A stretch of DNA of 64,000 bases from the NCBI RefSeq assembly GCF_000320365.1, contig NZ_ANIN01000002.1:744001-808000 (forward strand), in the 5' to 3' direction. Within the stretch, counting starts at the first letter, position 1. Each line of letters starts with the position of its first letter. This document shows, piece after piece, positions 47,653 to 56,204 of the stretch. The notes beneath the pieces were generated by a model. It was not told the DNA's origin. It did not search any database and worked only from the letters and a program-made list of their open reading frames with translations. The DNA comes from Moraxella macacae 0408225 (lineage in GTDB: Bacteria; Pseudomonadota; Gammaproteobacteria; Pseudomonadales; Moraxellaceae). A program made the position numbers and the translations under genes.

Positions 47653-49152
47653 ATGACCTTAGAGGAATTGGTTGGAAAAATTAATGATGTAATTTGGAGT
47701 CCTGTGTTTATTGCGATTTGCTTGGGCGTAGGATTGTGGTTTTCGTTGCGTGGCCGCTTTTTACAAGTGCGTCATTTTGGCAATATGATCAAACTGCTCA
47801 TGGACGGCAAAAGCACCGATCAAGGCGTCTCATCGTTTCAAGCACTGGCAATGAGTTTGGCTGGGCGTGTTGGCACGGGGAATATCGCAGGGGTAGCAAC
47901 TGCGATTACTTTTGGTGGGCCAGGTGCGTTATTTTGGATGTGGATGGTGGCATTTTTAGGGGCAAGTACCGCCTTTGTTGAATCCACTCTAGCACAAATT
48001 TACAAAGAAAAAGATGAAAATGGTTTTTTTATCGGTGGCCCTGCCTATTATTTTGAAAAAGGATTGGGGAAAAAATGGTATGGCGTATTGTTTGCCGTTT
48101 CTATGTTTGTGTCTGCAGGTTTGTTATTACCGGGCGTACAAGCCAATTCTATTGCCGATGCAATGAATAACTCTCTTGGTATGTCTACCACGGTTACAGC
48201 AGCAATTTTGGCAATTTTGGTTGGTTTTGTTATCTTTGGTGGTGTTAAGCGAATTGCATCGGTGGCTGAATTAATCGTACCGTTTATGGCATTGGCATAC
48301 ATTATCGTGGCTGTTGTGATTATCATTATGCACATTAGTCAATTGCCTGATGTGCTAGCCTTGGTGTTTCGCTCTGCCTTTGGTTTAGAGGCAGGATTTG
48401 GTGCGGTATTGGGGCTTGCAATTCAATGGGGGGTAAAACGCGGTCTATATTCTAACGAAGCAGGTCAAGGTACTGGTCCGCATCCATCGGCTGCAGCAGA
48501 TGTGTCGCACCCTGCCAAGCAAGGATTGGTACAAGCATTTTCAGTTTATGTAGATACCCTGTTTGTGTGTTCTGCAACAGGCTTTATGCTGTTAATCACA
48601 GGCATGTATAATGTACAAGATCCAACCAATAAAGACGCTTATTTATATCACGGTGTACAGGGTGTATCGGCAGGGCCAGGCTATGTACAAACCGCTATGG
48701 AAAATATCATGCCTGGTTTTGGTTCGGTATTTGTGGCAATTGCGTTGTTTTTCTTTGCCTTTACCACAATTATGGCTTACTACTACTATGCCGAAACCAA
48801 CATTCGGTATTTGCAACGCACACTAAAAATAGACTGGGCTGTACCTGCGTTAAAATTGATTTTCTTGGCAGTGGTGGTATATGGCAGCATCAAAACCGCT
48901 GATTTGGCCTGGGCGTTGGGTGATGCAGGCGTAGGCTTAACAGCGTGGCTAAACATCATCGGAATTTTGCTATTGCAAAAACCTGCGTTTAATGCCTTGC
49001 GCGACTATGAACGTCAAGCCAAAGAAGGCAAAGATCCAATTTACGATGCCGAAAGCTGTGGCGTTCACAATGCCCCAATTTGGAAAGAAATTGGTGAAAG
49101 ATATCGTCAAGATGCAATGAAAAACCCCAAGCAATCACATTTTATACCGTAG
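47653..49152 (+). CDS. Sodium:alanine/glycine symporter AlsT (AGCS family)
   Basis: This 499-residue integral membrane amino acid carrier is coupled to sodium or protons. The start is the ATG at 47653, preceded by AGGAGG at 4 nt. AGCS signatures include GRVGTGNIAGVATAITFGGP, FFIGGPAYYFEKGLGKKW, GVKRGLYSNEAGQGTGPHPS and FFFAFTTIMAYYYYAETN. It diverges from the acyl-CoA hydrolase gene with a 269-bp gap and ends in a terminator. Confidence 0.92.
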   Translation: MTLEELVGKINDVIWSPVFIAICLGVGLWFSLRGRFLQVRHFGNMIKLLMDGKSTDQGVSSFQALAMSLAGRVGTGNIAGVATAITFGGPGALFWMWMVAFLGASTAFVESTLAQIYKEKDENGFFIGGPAYYFEKGLGKKWYGVLFAVSMFVSAGLLLPGVQANSIADAMNNSLGMSTTVTAAILAILVGFVIFGGVKRIASVAELIVPFMALAYIIVAVVIIIMHISQLPDVLALVFRSAFGLEAGFGAVLGLAIQWGVKRGLYSNEAGQGTGPHPSAAADVSHPAKQGLVQAFSVYVDTLFVCSATGFMLLITGMYNVQDPTNKDAYLYHGVQGVSAGPGYVQTAMENIMPGFGSVFVAIALFFFAFTTIMAYYYYAETNIRYLQRTLKIDWAVPALKLIFLAVVVYGSIKTADLAWALGDAGVGLTAWLNIIGILLLQKPAFNALRDYERQAKEGKDPIYDAESCGVHNAPIWKEIGERYRQDAMKNPKQSHFIP

Positions 49153-49172
49153 TTAGGCTTTCATATTTAACC

Positions 49173-49206
49173 AAACCCATTACACTTGTGATGGGTTTTT
49201 TGTGCT
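49173..49206 (+). terminator. Rho-independent terminator of alsT
   Basis: The stem aaacccat/atgggttt with a 10-base loop is followed by a T-run, 20 bp after the stop codon. Confidence 0.85.
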
Positions 49207-49332
49207 TAAACCAAACACTTTTACAATATACATACCCATTTCATACTACAATTTTTTAAACAACTGTTTTTACAACAAGTTTTTAGATCTTATTGATACA
49301 TGGTTGTTTATCTAAAAACCTAAAAAGTTTAT

Positions 49333-49380
49333 AAAGCATTGTGTTTTCAAAGCACTGTGGTTTCAAAGCATTGTAGTTTC
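49333..49380. repeat. Three tandem 16-bp units in the alsT-actP gap
   Basis: aaagcattgtgttttc, aaagcactgtggtttc and aaagcattgtagtttc lie back to back (49333-49348, 49349-49364, 49365-49380). Confidence 0.9.
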
Positions 49381-49391
49381 AAACCAACAGT

Positions 49392-49487
49392 CTAATCATC
49401 ACAAATTTCAATATACTCAACCAAGCCTACACGCCTGCCAACGCAACGTTTGCCAATTTTAGTTAAACCCTGCTCTTTCTTAAACAT
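49392..49487 (-). CDS. Possible small protein of 31 residues (uncertain)
   Basis: This open frame reads MFKKEQGLTKIGKRCVGRRV and continues GLVEYIEICDD to TAG. The residues look more protein-like than random AT-rich frames nearby, and the frame extends upstream through a hydrophobic stretch without an ATG. I do not recognise a family and see no ribosome-binding site. It could be the tail of a decayed membrane protein gene. Confidence 0.2.
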   Translation of the reverse strand: MFKKEQGLTKIGKRCVGRRVGLVEYIEICDD

Positions 49488-49602
49488 ACGCCAAACAAGC
49501 CACGCAATGATTAACAAAACATGGTTGATAAAACATGATTGATAAAACACAGTACCATACGATGAAAAGATAAAAAGCGTTGATCATTTACAACAACCAA
49601 TA

Positions 49603-49638
49603 AAAACCCCAAGCCAACTTGAGTTAACTTGGGGTTTT
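49603..49638 (-). terminator. Rho-independent terminator of actP
   Basis: A perfect 11-bp stem aaaaccccaag/cttggggtttt with a 14-base loop lies 18 bp downstream of the actP stop. Confidence 0.9.
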
Positions 49639-49655
49639 AACGCTTAATAAAATTA

Positions 49656-51356
49656 TTAATGATCAGATGCTTTTGCCGCACCGATACCTGTCAATGAACG
49701 CACATACTGGGCATCAAATCCATCTTTGTCAATGGCTGCTCGTGCAGATTTGTCGCTAACTGACACAATCCAAGCTACAAAAAATGCAATTGGCATACTA
49801 AAAATTGCAGGATTTTTGTATGGGAAAATTGCCGATCCGTGATGCAATACATCTACCCAAACCGTTGGACCCAGTACGATTAGAGTCGCTGCTGCAAACA
49901 GGCCTGAAAAACCACCAAATACCGCACCTTTTGTTGTTAAGCCGTCCCAGAACATAGACAACAATAAAACCGGGAAGTTTGCTGATGCTGCAACCGCAAA
50001 TGCAAGACCAACCATGAATGCAATATTTTGTTGTTCAAAAGCAACACCCAAAATCACTGCAATAATGCCTAAAGCTATCACAGTTATGCGTGATACTTTT
50101 AACTCATCTTTGTGGCTGGCCTTACCTTTTTTGACAACTTCAGCATAAATATCGTGGCTAATTGCCGATGCACCTGACAAGGTTAAACCTGAAACTACCG
50201 CCAAAATCGTCGCAAACGCTACCGCCGAGATAAAACCTAAGAACATGTTACCACCGACAACTTCTGCCAAGTGAATGGCTGTCATGTTGCTGCCACCAAT
50301 CATTTGCACGACATTTTTGCCATCTTTAACAACCGTTTCAAAAAAGTGCGGATTGTCTTTGGTAACCAATAAAATACCACCAAAACCAATAACAAAGGTT
50401 AATAAATAAAAATAGCCGATAAATCCTGTTGCAACCAATACCGATTTACGAGCTTCTGCTGCATCTGGTACGGTAAAAAAACGCATCAAAATGTGTGGCA
50501 AACCCGCTGTACCAAACATCAAAGCAAGACCTAATGACACAGCATCGATTGGATTTGATGCAAGGCTACCAGGCGCCATGATTTTTACGCCTTTTTCATG
50601 TACTGCGGTTGCTTGGCGAAACATTTCTTCAGGGCTAAAACCAACATGGTATAGCACTGCAATTGCCATAAATGACGCACCTGACAACAACAATACCGCC
50701 TTAATAATTTGCACCCAAGTAGTCGCAAGCATACCACCAAACAGCACATAAGCCATCATAAGCACACCGACGATAATCACCGCCCAAATATAACTTAATC
50801 CAAACAACAATTGAATGAGTTTACCAGCACCCACCATTTGAGCAATTAGGTATAGCAACACAACAATCATTGTACCGGAGGCTGCAAAAATTCGCACAGG
50901 CTTTTGAGCAAAACGATAAGATGCCACATCTGCAAAAGTAAATTTACCCAAATTGCGCAAGCGTTCAGCAATTAAAAACAGCACCAAAGGCCAACCAATC
51001 AAAAAGCCCGTTGAGTATAACAATCCATCATAGCCATTGGTAAACACCATCGCTGAAATACCCAAAAACGATGCCGCGGACATAAAGTCGCCTGCAATAG
51101 CAAGACCGTTTTTAAAGCCTGAAATTCCGCCACCTGCGGTATAAAAATCACTGGCAGTTTGGTTTTGTTTTGAAGCCCAGTAGGTGATTCCAAGCGTAGC
51201 CAACACAAACAGCACGAACATACCGATCGCCGCCACATTTAACGGTTGCTTTTCAACCTCACCGCCAATTGCATCAGCAAAAGCCATATGAGAAGCTGAC
51301 AACATTGCCATCATTGGCAAAAATTTGCTCAGCATAAATCTTGTGTATTTTTTCAT
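49656..51356 (-). CDS. actP: Cation/acetate symporter ActP
   Basis: ActP is a sodium:solute symporter-family (SSS) carrier for acetate and glycolate. The 566-residue protein has an N-terminal signal-like segment ending near FADA and then thirteen or so membrane helices. Signatures are [30 protein letters not shown] (parts), [18 protein letters not shown] and [15 protein letters not shown]. It follows the DUF485 gene in the yjcH-actP order; acs, often upstream, is not present here. Confidence 0.95.
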   Translation of the reverse strand: MKKYTRFMLSKFLPMMAMLSASHMAFADAIGGEVEKQPLNVAAIGMFVLFVLATLGITYWASKQNQTASDFYTAGGGISGFKNGLAIAGDFMSAASFLGISAMVFTNGYDGLLYSTGFLIGWPLVLFLIAERLRNLGKFTFADVASYRFAQKPVRIFAASGTMIVVLLYLIAQMVGAGKLIQLLFGLSYIWAVIIVGVLMMAYVLFGGMLATTWVQIIKAVLLLSGASFMAIAVLYHVGFSPEEMFRQATAVHEKGVKIMAPGSLASNPIDAVSLGLALMFGTAGLPHILMRFFTVPDAAEARKSVLVATGFIGYFYLLTFVIGFGGILLVTKDNPHFFETVVKDGKNVVQMIGGSNMTAIHLAEVVGGNMFLGFISAVAFATILAVVSGLTLSGASAISHDIYAEVVKKGKASHKDELKVSRITVIALGIIAVILGVAFEQQNIAFMVGLAFAVAASANFPVLLLSMFWDGLTTKGAVFGGFSGLFAAATLIVLGPTVWVDVLHHGSAIFPYKNPAIFSMPIAFFVAWIVSVSDKSARAAIDKDGFDAQYVRSLTGIGAAKASDH

Positions 51357-51426
51357 AAAATTTCCTTATTTTAAAATTTAGCTCATCTAATAAAATACCA
51401 CTTTACAAATCCGTGTTTGCTAAATT

Positions 51427-51774
51427 TTAGTGGGCATTGCTAACCACAGGGGGTTTTTCTTGGGTTAAATTCAAATCACTGATGACTTTTTTGGTTAAAT
51501 CATCGAACTCACCGTTGGCTTTATACACATAAATCGCGGTAATGATGATTGAAAAGAAAATGACGAACACACCCCAATAAATGCCAATCGTAGTAACTCT
51601 ACCAGCTGCCACAGGCGTTGCAAATAATTGTGGATTTGTTCCTATCATTAAAATGTAGCTAAAATACACCACCAAGGTCAATACCGTAAAGGCAATCCCA
51701 AGTTTAGATTTTTTGCTTTGCATTTGTTTAAAAGAAGGGTGGTTTTTGATTTGTTCCAGTTGATTTTCGTTCAT
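51427..51774 (-). CDS. yjcH: DUF485-family membrane protein (YjcH)
   Basis: This 115-residue protein has two transmembrane helices (GIAFTVLTLVVYFSYILMIG and the TTIGIYWGVFVIFFSIIITA region). It is the standard partner encoded upstream of actP and probably an accessory subunit of the acetate carrier. The start has a strong AAGGAG ribosome-binding site 6 nt upstream. The gap to actP is 70 bp. Confidence 0.92.
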   Translation of the reverse strand: MNENQLEQIKNHPSFKQMQSKKSKLGIAFTVLTLVVYFSYILMIGTNPQLFATPVAAGRVTTIGIYWGVFVIFFSIIITAIYVYKANGEFDDLTKKVISDLNLTQEKPPVVSNAH

Positions 51775-51986
51775 AAGTAGCTCCTTGCAGAAACGAAATA
51801 CAAAAAAAATTCCTTAAAGCAACAATCATGTTACCGAATTTCTTCTAAATTGACAAGCGTTTTTAGTGTTTTTTAACAAAAATCGCAAAATCTTGGTGAA
51901 ATTTTTACAAAATTTGTCAAATACACCAAAAAGTTCTGCCAAATATTGTAAAATTTGTTAAAATAGTTAATTTTTAAGCACATTTC

Positions 51987-52757
51987 ATGAACAATCCATT
52001 ACGCACTCCGCTCATTCCCACCACCGATCCTAGTGCAGGATTAAAGGTTAGCGAAATTTTTTATTCTCTACAAGGCGAGGCATTAACCGCAGGTTTGCCA
52101 ACGATTTTTATCCGTTTAACAGGCTGTCCACTTCGCTGTGTATATTGTGATACCACTTATGCTTTTAGTGGCGGTGAAAGATTTTCTTTAACTGACATTT
52201 TAGCAAAAGTAAAAAGTTTTAACTGCAAACGCATCTGTTTGACAGGAGGTGAGCCACTTGCTCAACCCAACGCCCTTGCATTGATGAATTTATTATTGGA
52301 ACACAGCTATGAAATTTCGTTGGAAACTGCAGGAGCGTTGTCGGTAAAAAATGTGCCCATAGCCGTGTCAAAAGTGATGGATTTAAAAACCCCAAGTTCA
52401 GGCGAGGCAAATAAAAACCTGTGGGAAAATTTGGCTTATTTAACCACACATGATCAATTAAAACTGGTGATTATGAACCGCGATGATTATGATTGGGCGG
52501 TGCAAAAATTGTTTCAATATGATTTACATAAAAAAGTTGGCACGGTTTGGTTTTCGCCAATGTTTAACATTCATGACGCTTTTAACCACAACAATGCTCT
52601 TAACCACAACAACACGCTTAACAGTAGTAACGCCTTTAATAGTATTATACCAAGCCTTGCAACCGAGCTTGCTGAATGGATTTTAGCGGATAATTTGCCT
52701 GTGCGTTTCCAATTACAGTTGCATAAAATCATTTGGGCAGATGCCAAAGGCAAATAA
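51987..52757 (+). CDS. queE: 7-carboxy-7-deazaguanine synthase QueE with an in-frame repeat insertion
   Basis: QueE is a radical-SAM enzyme of queuosine precursor synthesis that forms CDG from carboxytetrahydropterin. The 256-residue protein has EIFYSLQGEA, the radical-SAM motif CPLRCVYC, LTGGEPLAQ, SLETAG and a C-terminal LAEWILADNLPVRFQLQLHK. Between the conserved TVWFSPMFN and the LAEWIL segment is an Asn-rich stretch (FNHNNALNHNNTLNSSNAFN) encoded by an 18-bp repeat, where homologues have a short loop. Other queuosine genes are not nearby. Confidence 0.92.
   Translation: MNNPLRTPLIPTTDPSAGLKVSEIFYSLQGEALTAGLPTIFIRLTGCPLRCVYCDTTYAFSGGERFSLTDILAKVKSFNCKRICLTGGEPLAQPNALALMNLLLEHSYEISLETAGALSVKNVPIAVSKVMDLKTPSSGEANKNLWENLAYLTTHDQLKLVIMNRDDYDWAVQKLFQYDLHKKVGTVWFSPMFNIHDAFNHNNALNHNNTLNSSNAFNSIIPSLATELAEWILADNLPVRFQLQLHKIIWADAKGK
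52581..52640. repeat. 18-bp tandem repeat inside queE
   Basis: Three 18-bp units (52581-52598, 52599-52616, 52617-52634) and a partial fourth encode F/L-N-H/S-N/S-N-A/T. Similarity falls from unit 1 to 3, and the period keeps the reading frame. Confidence 0.9.
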
Positions 52758-52786
52758 ACCAAAAGCAATCTAAGCATACAGACTGA

Positions 52787-52828
52787 TTTAAAATTTCTGC
52801 TTTAAAATTTCTGCTTTAAAATTTGGCA
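52787..52828. repeat. 14-bp tandem repeat between queE and sodC
   Basis: tttaaaatttctgc is exact at 52787-52800 and 52801-52814, followed by a third copy ending ggca, in the convergent gap. Confidence 0.9.
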
Positions 52829-52856
52829 AAATGCATTTAAACCAATTAATCAACAA

Positions 52857-53411
52857 CTATTTAATCACCCCACAAACCACGCGATCGCCTGCGTTGCCTG
52901 CAGGTTGACTGACATAATCGTCGGATTTGGCATGAATAATAATCGCACGGTTGTGTATGTCGTTCATTGCTGTTTGGTTGGTGCTGATTTTTTTATTGAC
53001 AAAATTCACTAATGCTATGCCTGTGATATCCGCGGTAATATTTGGCATATCGCCTGCATGACTATCGATTGCGTAAGGGTGTCCGTGTTTGGTGTTGTAT
53101 GGATTAAAATGCCCACCTGAATCTTCACCATTATTGCCACACTTGCCTTTTTCATGAATGTGCATGGCATAGGTATGATTTGGCATTAATTTTGTTACCT
53201 CGCCGTAGGCTTGTACGCCCTGATCCGTATTGTAAAAATTCACCGAACCGTGAGGCGTCATATTGCCGTCTGTGCTATACAACATTGCAGTTAGCACAGG
53301 GGGTTTGCCAAGATCCTTAGGTTTGTGATGAGCGTTCTCAAAAGTACCAACAAAAGTTTGGCAACCTGTCAAGGCGGTTAACAATACCACCATACTCAAT
53401 ACTTTTTTCAT
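52857..53411 (-). CDS. sodC: Cu/Zn superoxide dismutase, lipoprotein form
   Basis: SodC dismutates superoxide in the periplasm or at the outer membrane. The protein is 184 residues from ATG 53411, with GGAG 5 nt upstream. The signal peptide has a lipobox (LTGC), so it is likely lipid-anchored. Metal ligands are in YAMHIHEKGKCG, DSGGHFNP, HGHPYAIDSHAGD and NRAIIIHAKSDDY, and the disulfide partner is in DRVVCGVIK. It converges on queE. Confidence 0.94.
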   Translation of the reverse strand: MKKVLSMVVLLTALTGCQTFVGTFENAHHKPKDLGKPPVLTAMLYSTDGNMTPHGSVNFYNTDQGVQAYGEVTKLMPNHTYAMHIHEKGKCGNNGEDSGGHFNPYNTKHGHPYAIDSHAGDMPNITADITGIALVNFVNKKISTNQTAMNDIHNRAIIIHAKSDDYVSQPAGNAGDRVVCGVIK

Positions 53412-53460
53412 CAAAACTCCAGTGTTAACTTAAATGTTAACTTGATATCCTAGGTTTAAG

Positions 53461-53500
53461 CAATCTATGTTGTTATAAAACAATCTATGTTGTTATAAAA
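53461..53500. repeat. Exact 20-bp tandem duplication spanning a stop codon
   Basis: caatctatgttgttataaaa occurs twice without difference (53461-53480, 53481-53500). The right copy contains the last codon and stop TAA of the 93-residue protein gene; the left copy lies downstream and repeats the stop. Confidence 0.95.
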
Positions 53501-53774
53501 ACGGATTTGCCACTTGGGTTACATTGGTTTGTTGTTCAGTAATAATCTGCGAATGCTCGGTATTTTGGACGTTTTGTTGCTTTAAATATGCCACAATATT
53601 GGCAAATTGTTGCTGTAATTGTGTTGCCAATTCAAGACTTTGCCGATCAAAATAAAACGTTGCATTGCCATAAAAATTTACCTGTTCGCCTTGATTTTCA
53701 AAGGTTAACTCGCCTGTTTCGCCTTGCACACTCACACTTTGACTGTCATTTGCAAACGGTTGAAAATTTTTCAT
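53493..53774 (-). CDS. Uncharacterised 93-residue protein
   Basis: I do not recognise the family. There is no signal peptide or membrane helix. The first half is strand-like and acidic/polar (VSVQGETGELTFENQGEQVN, FYGNATFYFDRQ), followed by an amphipathic helix (LELATQLQQQFANIVAYLKQ) and a polar Gln/Thr-rich tail. It lies between sodC and the nuclease gene on the same strand, 78 bp upstream of sodC. Confidence 0.65.
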   Translation of the reverse strand: MKNFQPFANDSQSVSVQGETGELTFENQGEQVNFYGNATFYFDRQSLELATQLQQQFANIVAYLKQQNVQNTEHSQIITEQQTNVTQVANPFL

Positions 53775-53848
53775 TATTTTACCTATGTTTTCAATATATG
53801 TCTTAAATATATGTCTTAAATAAATGATTAAAATTATTTAACAATTTT

Positions 53849-54685
53849 TCAAAAATTTATTGCCATTTTTACATTTTTAACTGTATATGGTAAATTTGGA
53901 AACGCATCTACGCCTGTAACTTGTTGCAACTGTTGCAAGCTAACAACATCGGTTTGTTGGCTGGCATCGTTGGGTGTAATAAAGGCAACCGCTTGATTGT
54001 TGCTTGGAAAATACACCGCCTTAAAAAAATGCGTTGGCACAAGCACACGATTGTTGAGTTTTTTCAATTGTGGCGACAAATACGCAACCCCTGTTATCAC
54101 ATAGCTTGAACCATAGCGATTGGTTAAAGTGCGTGTTAATTGTTCAACTTTTAGCCAATTTTTTTGATTGTTATCAGGGTGTTGTGGGGCAATATTAGCC
54201 AAGCTAAAACTGTCGTACTGGGAGGTTTTATTGGACATATCGGCATTTGGAGCAAGATGTCCGCGATCGTAGCCTGATTTTTTATAATCATAAATTTCAC
54301 TTCGAACACTGCTTGGCAAACGACTTTCAGCATGAAAATTATCTTCGCGTTTTAATTTTTTGGCATAACTCAAACGCTGACGCGTTAAATACTCTCCCAC
54401 CCAAATCGGCGTGCGAGAAACGCCTGAATACAACACAGCAAAACCATTAAAGCACAGCGGATAACTGTCTTTTACCATGTTGATAGCAACCGTAGGCGGT
54501 TGTTGGTAAATTTGCTCACTACAATTGGCAAAATCGGTGTTGTTTGACCAATCATTGTTTGGTTTATTCAGAGTTGGCGGGGTATTTTGCTTGTTGGCAT
54601 TGGCATTAGAATTTGAACCACCACAAGCTGATAACAAAAGTGCAAGGCTGATACCAAAAAGACAAAGAATAGGATTTTTTTGCAT
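53849..54685 (-). CDS. DNA/RNA non-specific endonuclease, lipoprotein form
   Basis: This 278-residue nuclease belongs to the NUC1/Serratia endonuclease (beta-beta-alpha metal) family. The catalytic DRGHLAPNADM motif holds the general-base histidine. The metal-binding asparagine is in SLANIAPQHPDNNQKNW. A lipobox (LLSAC) precedes an Asn/Pro-rich linker, so it is probably anchored to the outer membrane or periplasmic face. It could degrade extracellular nucleic acid for nutrients or during DNA uptake; that role is inferred. Confidence 0.9.
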   Translation of the reverse strand: MQKNPILCLFGISLALLLSACGGSNSNANANKQNTPPTLNKPNNDWSNNTDFANCSEQIYQQPPTVAINMVKDSYPLCFNGFAVLYSGVSRTPIWVGEYLTRQRLSYAKKLKREDNFHAESRLPSSVRSEIYDYKKSGYDRGHLAPNADMSNKTSQYDSFSLANIAPQHPDNNQKNWLKVEQLTRTLTNRYGSSYVITGVAYLSPQLKKLNNRVLVPTHFFKAVYFPSNNQAVAFITPNDASQQTDVVSLQQLQQVTGVDAFPNLPYTVKNVKMAINF

Positions 54686-54770
54686 GCTTTTCTCAAAAAT
54701 GTCATTGAAAACAATGACTATATTATATATGATGTTATCATGTTTTTATACCTTTATTATTTTATAATTA

Positions 54771-54825
54771 TAAAAGAATAAACTATGACTAAAAGAATAA
54801 ACCAGACTAAAAGAATAAACCATGC
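54771..54825. repeat. Three tandem units of about 18 bp containing the yoaK start region
   Basis: taaaagaataaactatgact (54771-54790), taaaagaataaaccagac (54790-54807) and taaaagaataaaccatgc (54808-54825). Units 1 and 3 contain an ATG, and the ATG in unit 3 (54822) is the gene start. Confidence 0.9.
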
Positions 54826-55505
54826 TTGAAAAACTTCCGTTATGGATACGCATCGGTGGCGGTGTGTTGGCGTTTAGTGCCGGCTGTGTCAATAGCACTG
54901 CATTGGTGGGTTTTACGCATTTGGCGGCATCGCACGTTACGGGCAACGTGTCGCTGTTTGCAACAGCAATTGCCAATAGCGACTATAAAATGTTGTTTAT
55001 GGTGTGTGCGGTATTGTTGTCATTTTTGGCAGGATCGGTGATTAGTGGGTTTGTGGTTGGCAATACCGATCTAAAAGAGGGGCGACGCTACGGCTTAACT
55101 CTGTGCATTGAAACCGTTTTGTTAATTGTTAGCCTGATTTTATTTTACCGACATTCGTTTTTGGGGCATTTTTTTGCAACCATGGCGTGCGGTTTACAAA
55201 ACTCAATGGTGGCAACCTATAAAGGCACAGGCATTCGCACCACGCACTTAACTGGTTTAACATCAGATATGGGAGCATCTATTGGCAATTGGTTAGCCAA
55301 ACGCAAAACCGATAAAAAAATGGTCATGTTTCAGGCAATGATTTGGTATTGCTTTTGTGGTGGTGGCGTGATTGGGGCAATTTTGTATGTAAAAATTGGC
55401 TATTTGGCATTGATTTTGCCAATTATCATTGTCATGTTATCGGCAATTTTATACCACTGGGTGTTTTTACATTGGGATAATCATGGAAAATCAGTAACAG
55501 ATTAG
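54822..55505 (+). CDS. DUF1275 (YoaK-family) membrane protein
   Basis: This 227-residue protein has six or so membrane segments. It carries the family pattern GGGVLAFSAGCVNSTALVGF, SHVTGNVSLFA, MACGLQNSMV and RTTHLTGLTSDMG. The function is not established. Two in-frame ATGs would fit the repeated start region; the second, at 54822, is used here. It diverges from the nuclease gene. Confidence 0.87.
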   Translation: MLEKLPLWIRIGGGVLAFSAGCVNSTALVGFTHLAASHVTGNVSLFATAIANSDYKMLFMVCAVLLSFLAGSVISGFVVGNTDLKEGRRYGLTLCIETVLLIVSLILFYRHSFLGHFFATMACGLQNSMVATYKGTGIRTTHLTGLTSDMGASIGNWLAKRKTDKKMVMFQAMIWYCFCGGGVIGAILYVKIGYLALILPIIIVMLSAILYHWVFLHWDNHGKSVTD

Positions 55506-55578
55506 CTGATTTTCTTGTTTATCATTAAGTTTTAATCATTGAATTTTAATCATTAAACTTGCATCTTGAATTAAAAAA

Positions 55579-55648
55579 ACTCAAGTTAAAAAACTTAAAT
55601 TAAAAAACTTAAATTAAAAAACTTAAATTAAAAAACTTAAATTAAAAA
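55579..55648. repeat. Five tandem 14-bp units next to the rpsT terminator
   Basis: acttaaattaaaaa is exact four times (55593-55606, 55607-55620, 55621-55634, 55635-55648), preceded by a variant at 55579-55592. The last unit shares its final bases with the terminator stem. Confidence 0.95.
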
Positions 55649-55674
55649 CCTCTACAAAAATTGCAGAGGTTTTT
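55644..55674 (-). terminator. Rho-independent terminator of rpsT
   Basis: A perfect 10-bp stem aaaaacctct/agaggttttt with an 11-base loop lies about 46 bp downstream of the rpsT stop. It is symmetric and could also stop yoaK transcription. Confidence 0.9.
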
Positions 55675-55719
55675 AACAATTGTTTTGACAATCTTTTAAC
55701 AATCTTTTGACAATTAAAA

Positions 55720-55986
55720 TTAGGCTTTTAATGCTTTGATTGCTTTGTTTAGGCGACTTTTGTGGCGAGCCGCTTTGTTTTTGTGGATAACGCCTTTGTC
55801 AGCAATACGATCAATAACTGGCACAGCCAATTTGTAGGCTTCGGTTGCCAATTCATAGTTTTTTTCTTCGATCGCTTTTACCACACGTTTTAGGTAGGTA
55901 CGCACCATAGAACGTTGTGATGCTTTTAGTTGACGACGTTTAACGTTTTGACGAGCACGTTTGCGAGCTTGTGCAGAGTTTGCCAT
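55720..55986 (-). CDS. rpsT: 30S ribosomal protein S20
   Basis: This 88-residue basic ribosomal protein binds 16S rRNA. It has the typical start [33 protein letters not shown] and the C-terminal [19 protein letters not shown]. The start has an AAGGA site 9 nt upstream. It is monocistronic, with its own leader and terminator. Confidence 0.97.
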   Translation of the reverse strand: MANSAQARKRARQNVKRRQLKASQRSMVRTYLKRVVKAIEEKNYELATEAYKLAVPVIDRIADKGVIHKNKAARHKSRLNKAIKALKA

Positions 55987-56204
55987 AGCAAAAAATCCTT
56001 AAATTAACAATGTATGATTAACAACCCGATCAGGCAGCCACCGATTTTTGGGTTATTTGGTCATTTATAGCTGTGTTTGGTGTTAGTTTGCTTGTATCAC
56101 GAGACACGAAAAACGAGAACAAGCCAATTAAAGCCACATATTTTAACAAATAAATGTCAAAATAACAATCCTTATTGGCAAAATCCTCAAAATTTTTGCC
56201 CGCT

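Larger units (their letters stand above)
49153..49655. other. 503-bp gap between alsT and actP
   Basis: The gap contains the alsT terminator, a three-copy 16-bp repeat (49333-49380), a short duplication aaaacatg(g/a)ttgat near 49516-49540 and the actP terminator. Between them, on the minus strand, is an open frame of 31 codons from ATG 49487 to TAG 49392 (MFKKEQGLTK ... YIEICDD); upstream it stays open and reads as a hydrophobic helix (VLLIIAWLVW). It may be a small gene or the remnant of one. Confidence 0.5.

Noticed and set aside
49333-49550. Insertion sequence remnant in the alsT-actP gap
   Set aside because: No terminal inverted repeats, target duplications or transposase-like frames; only short tandem units.
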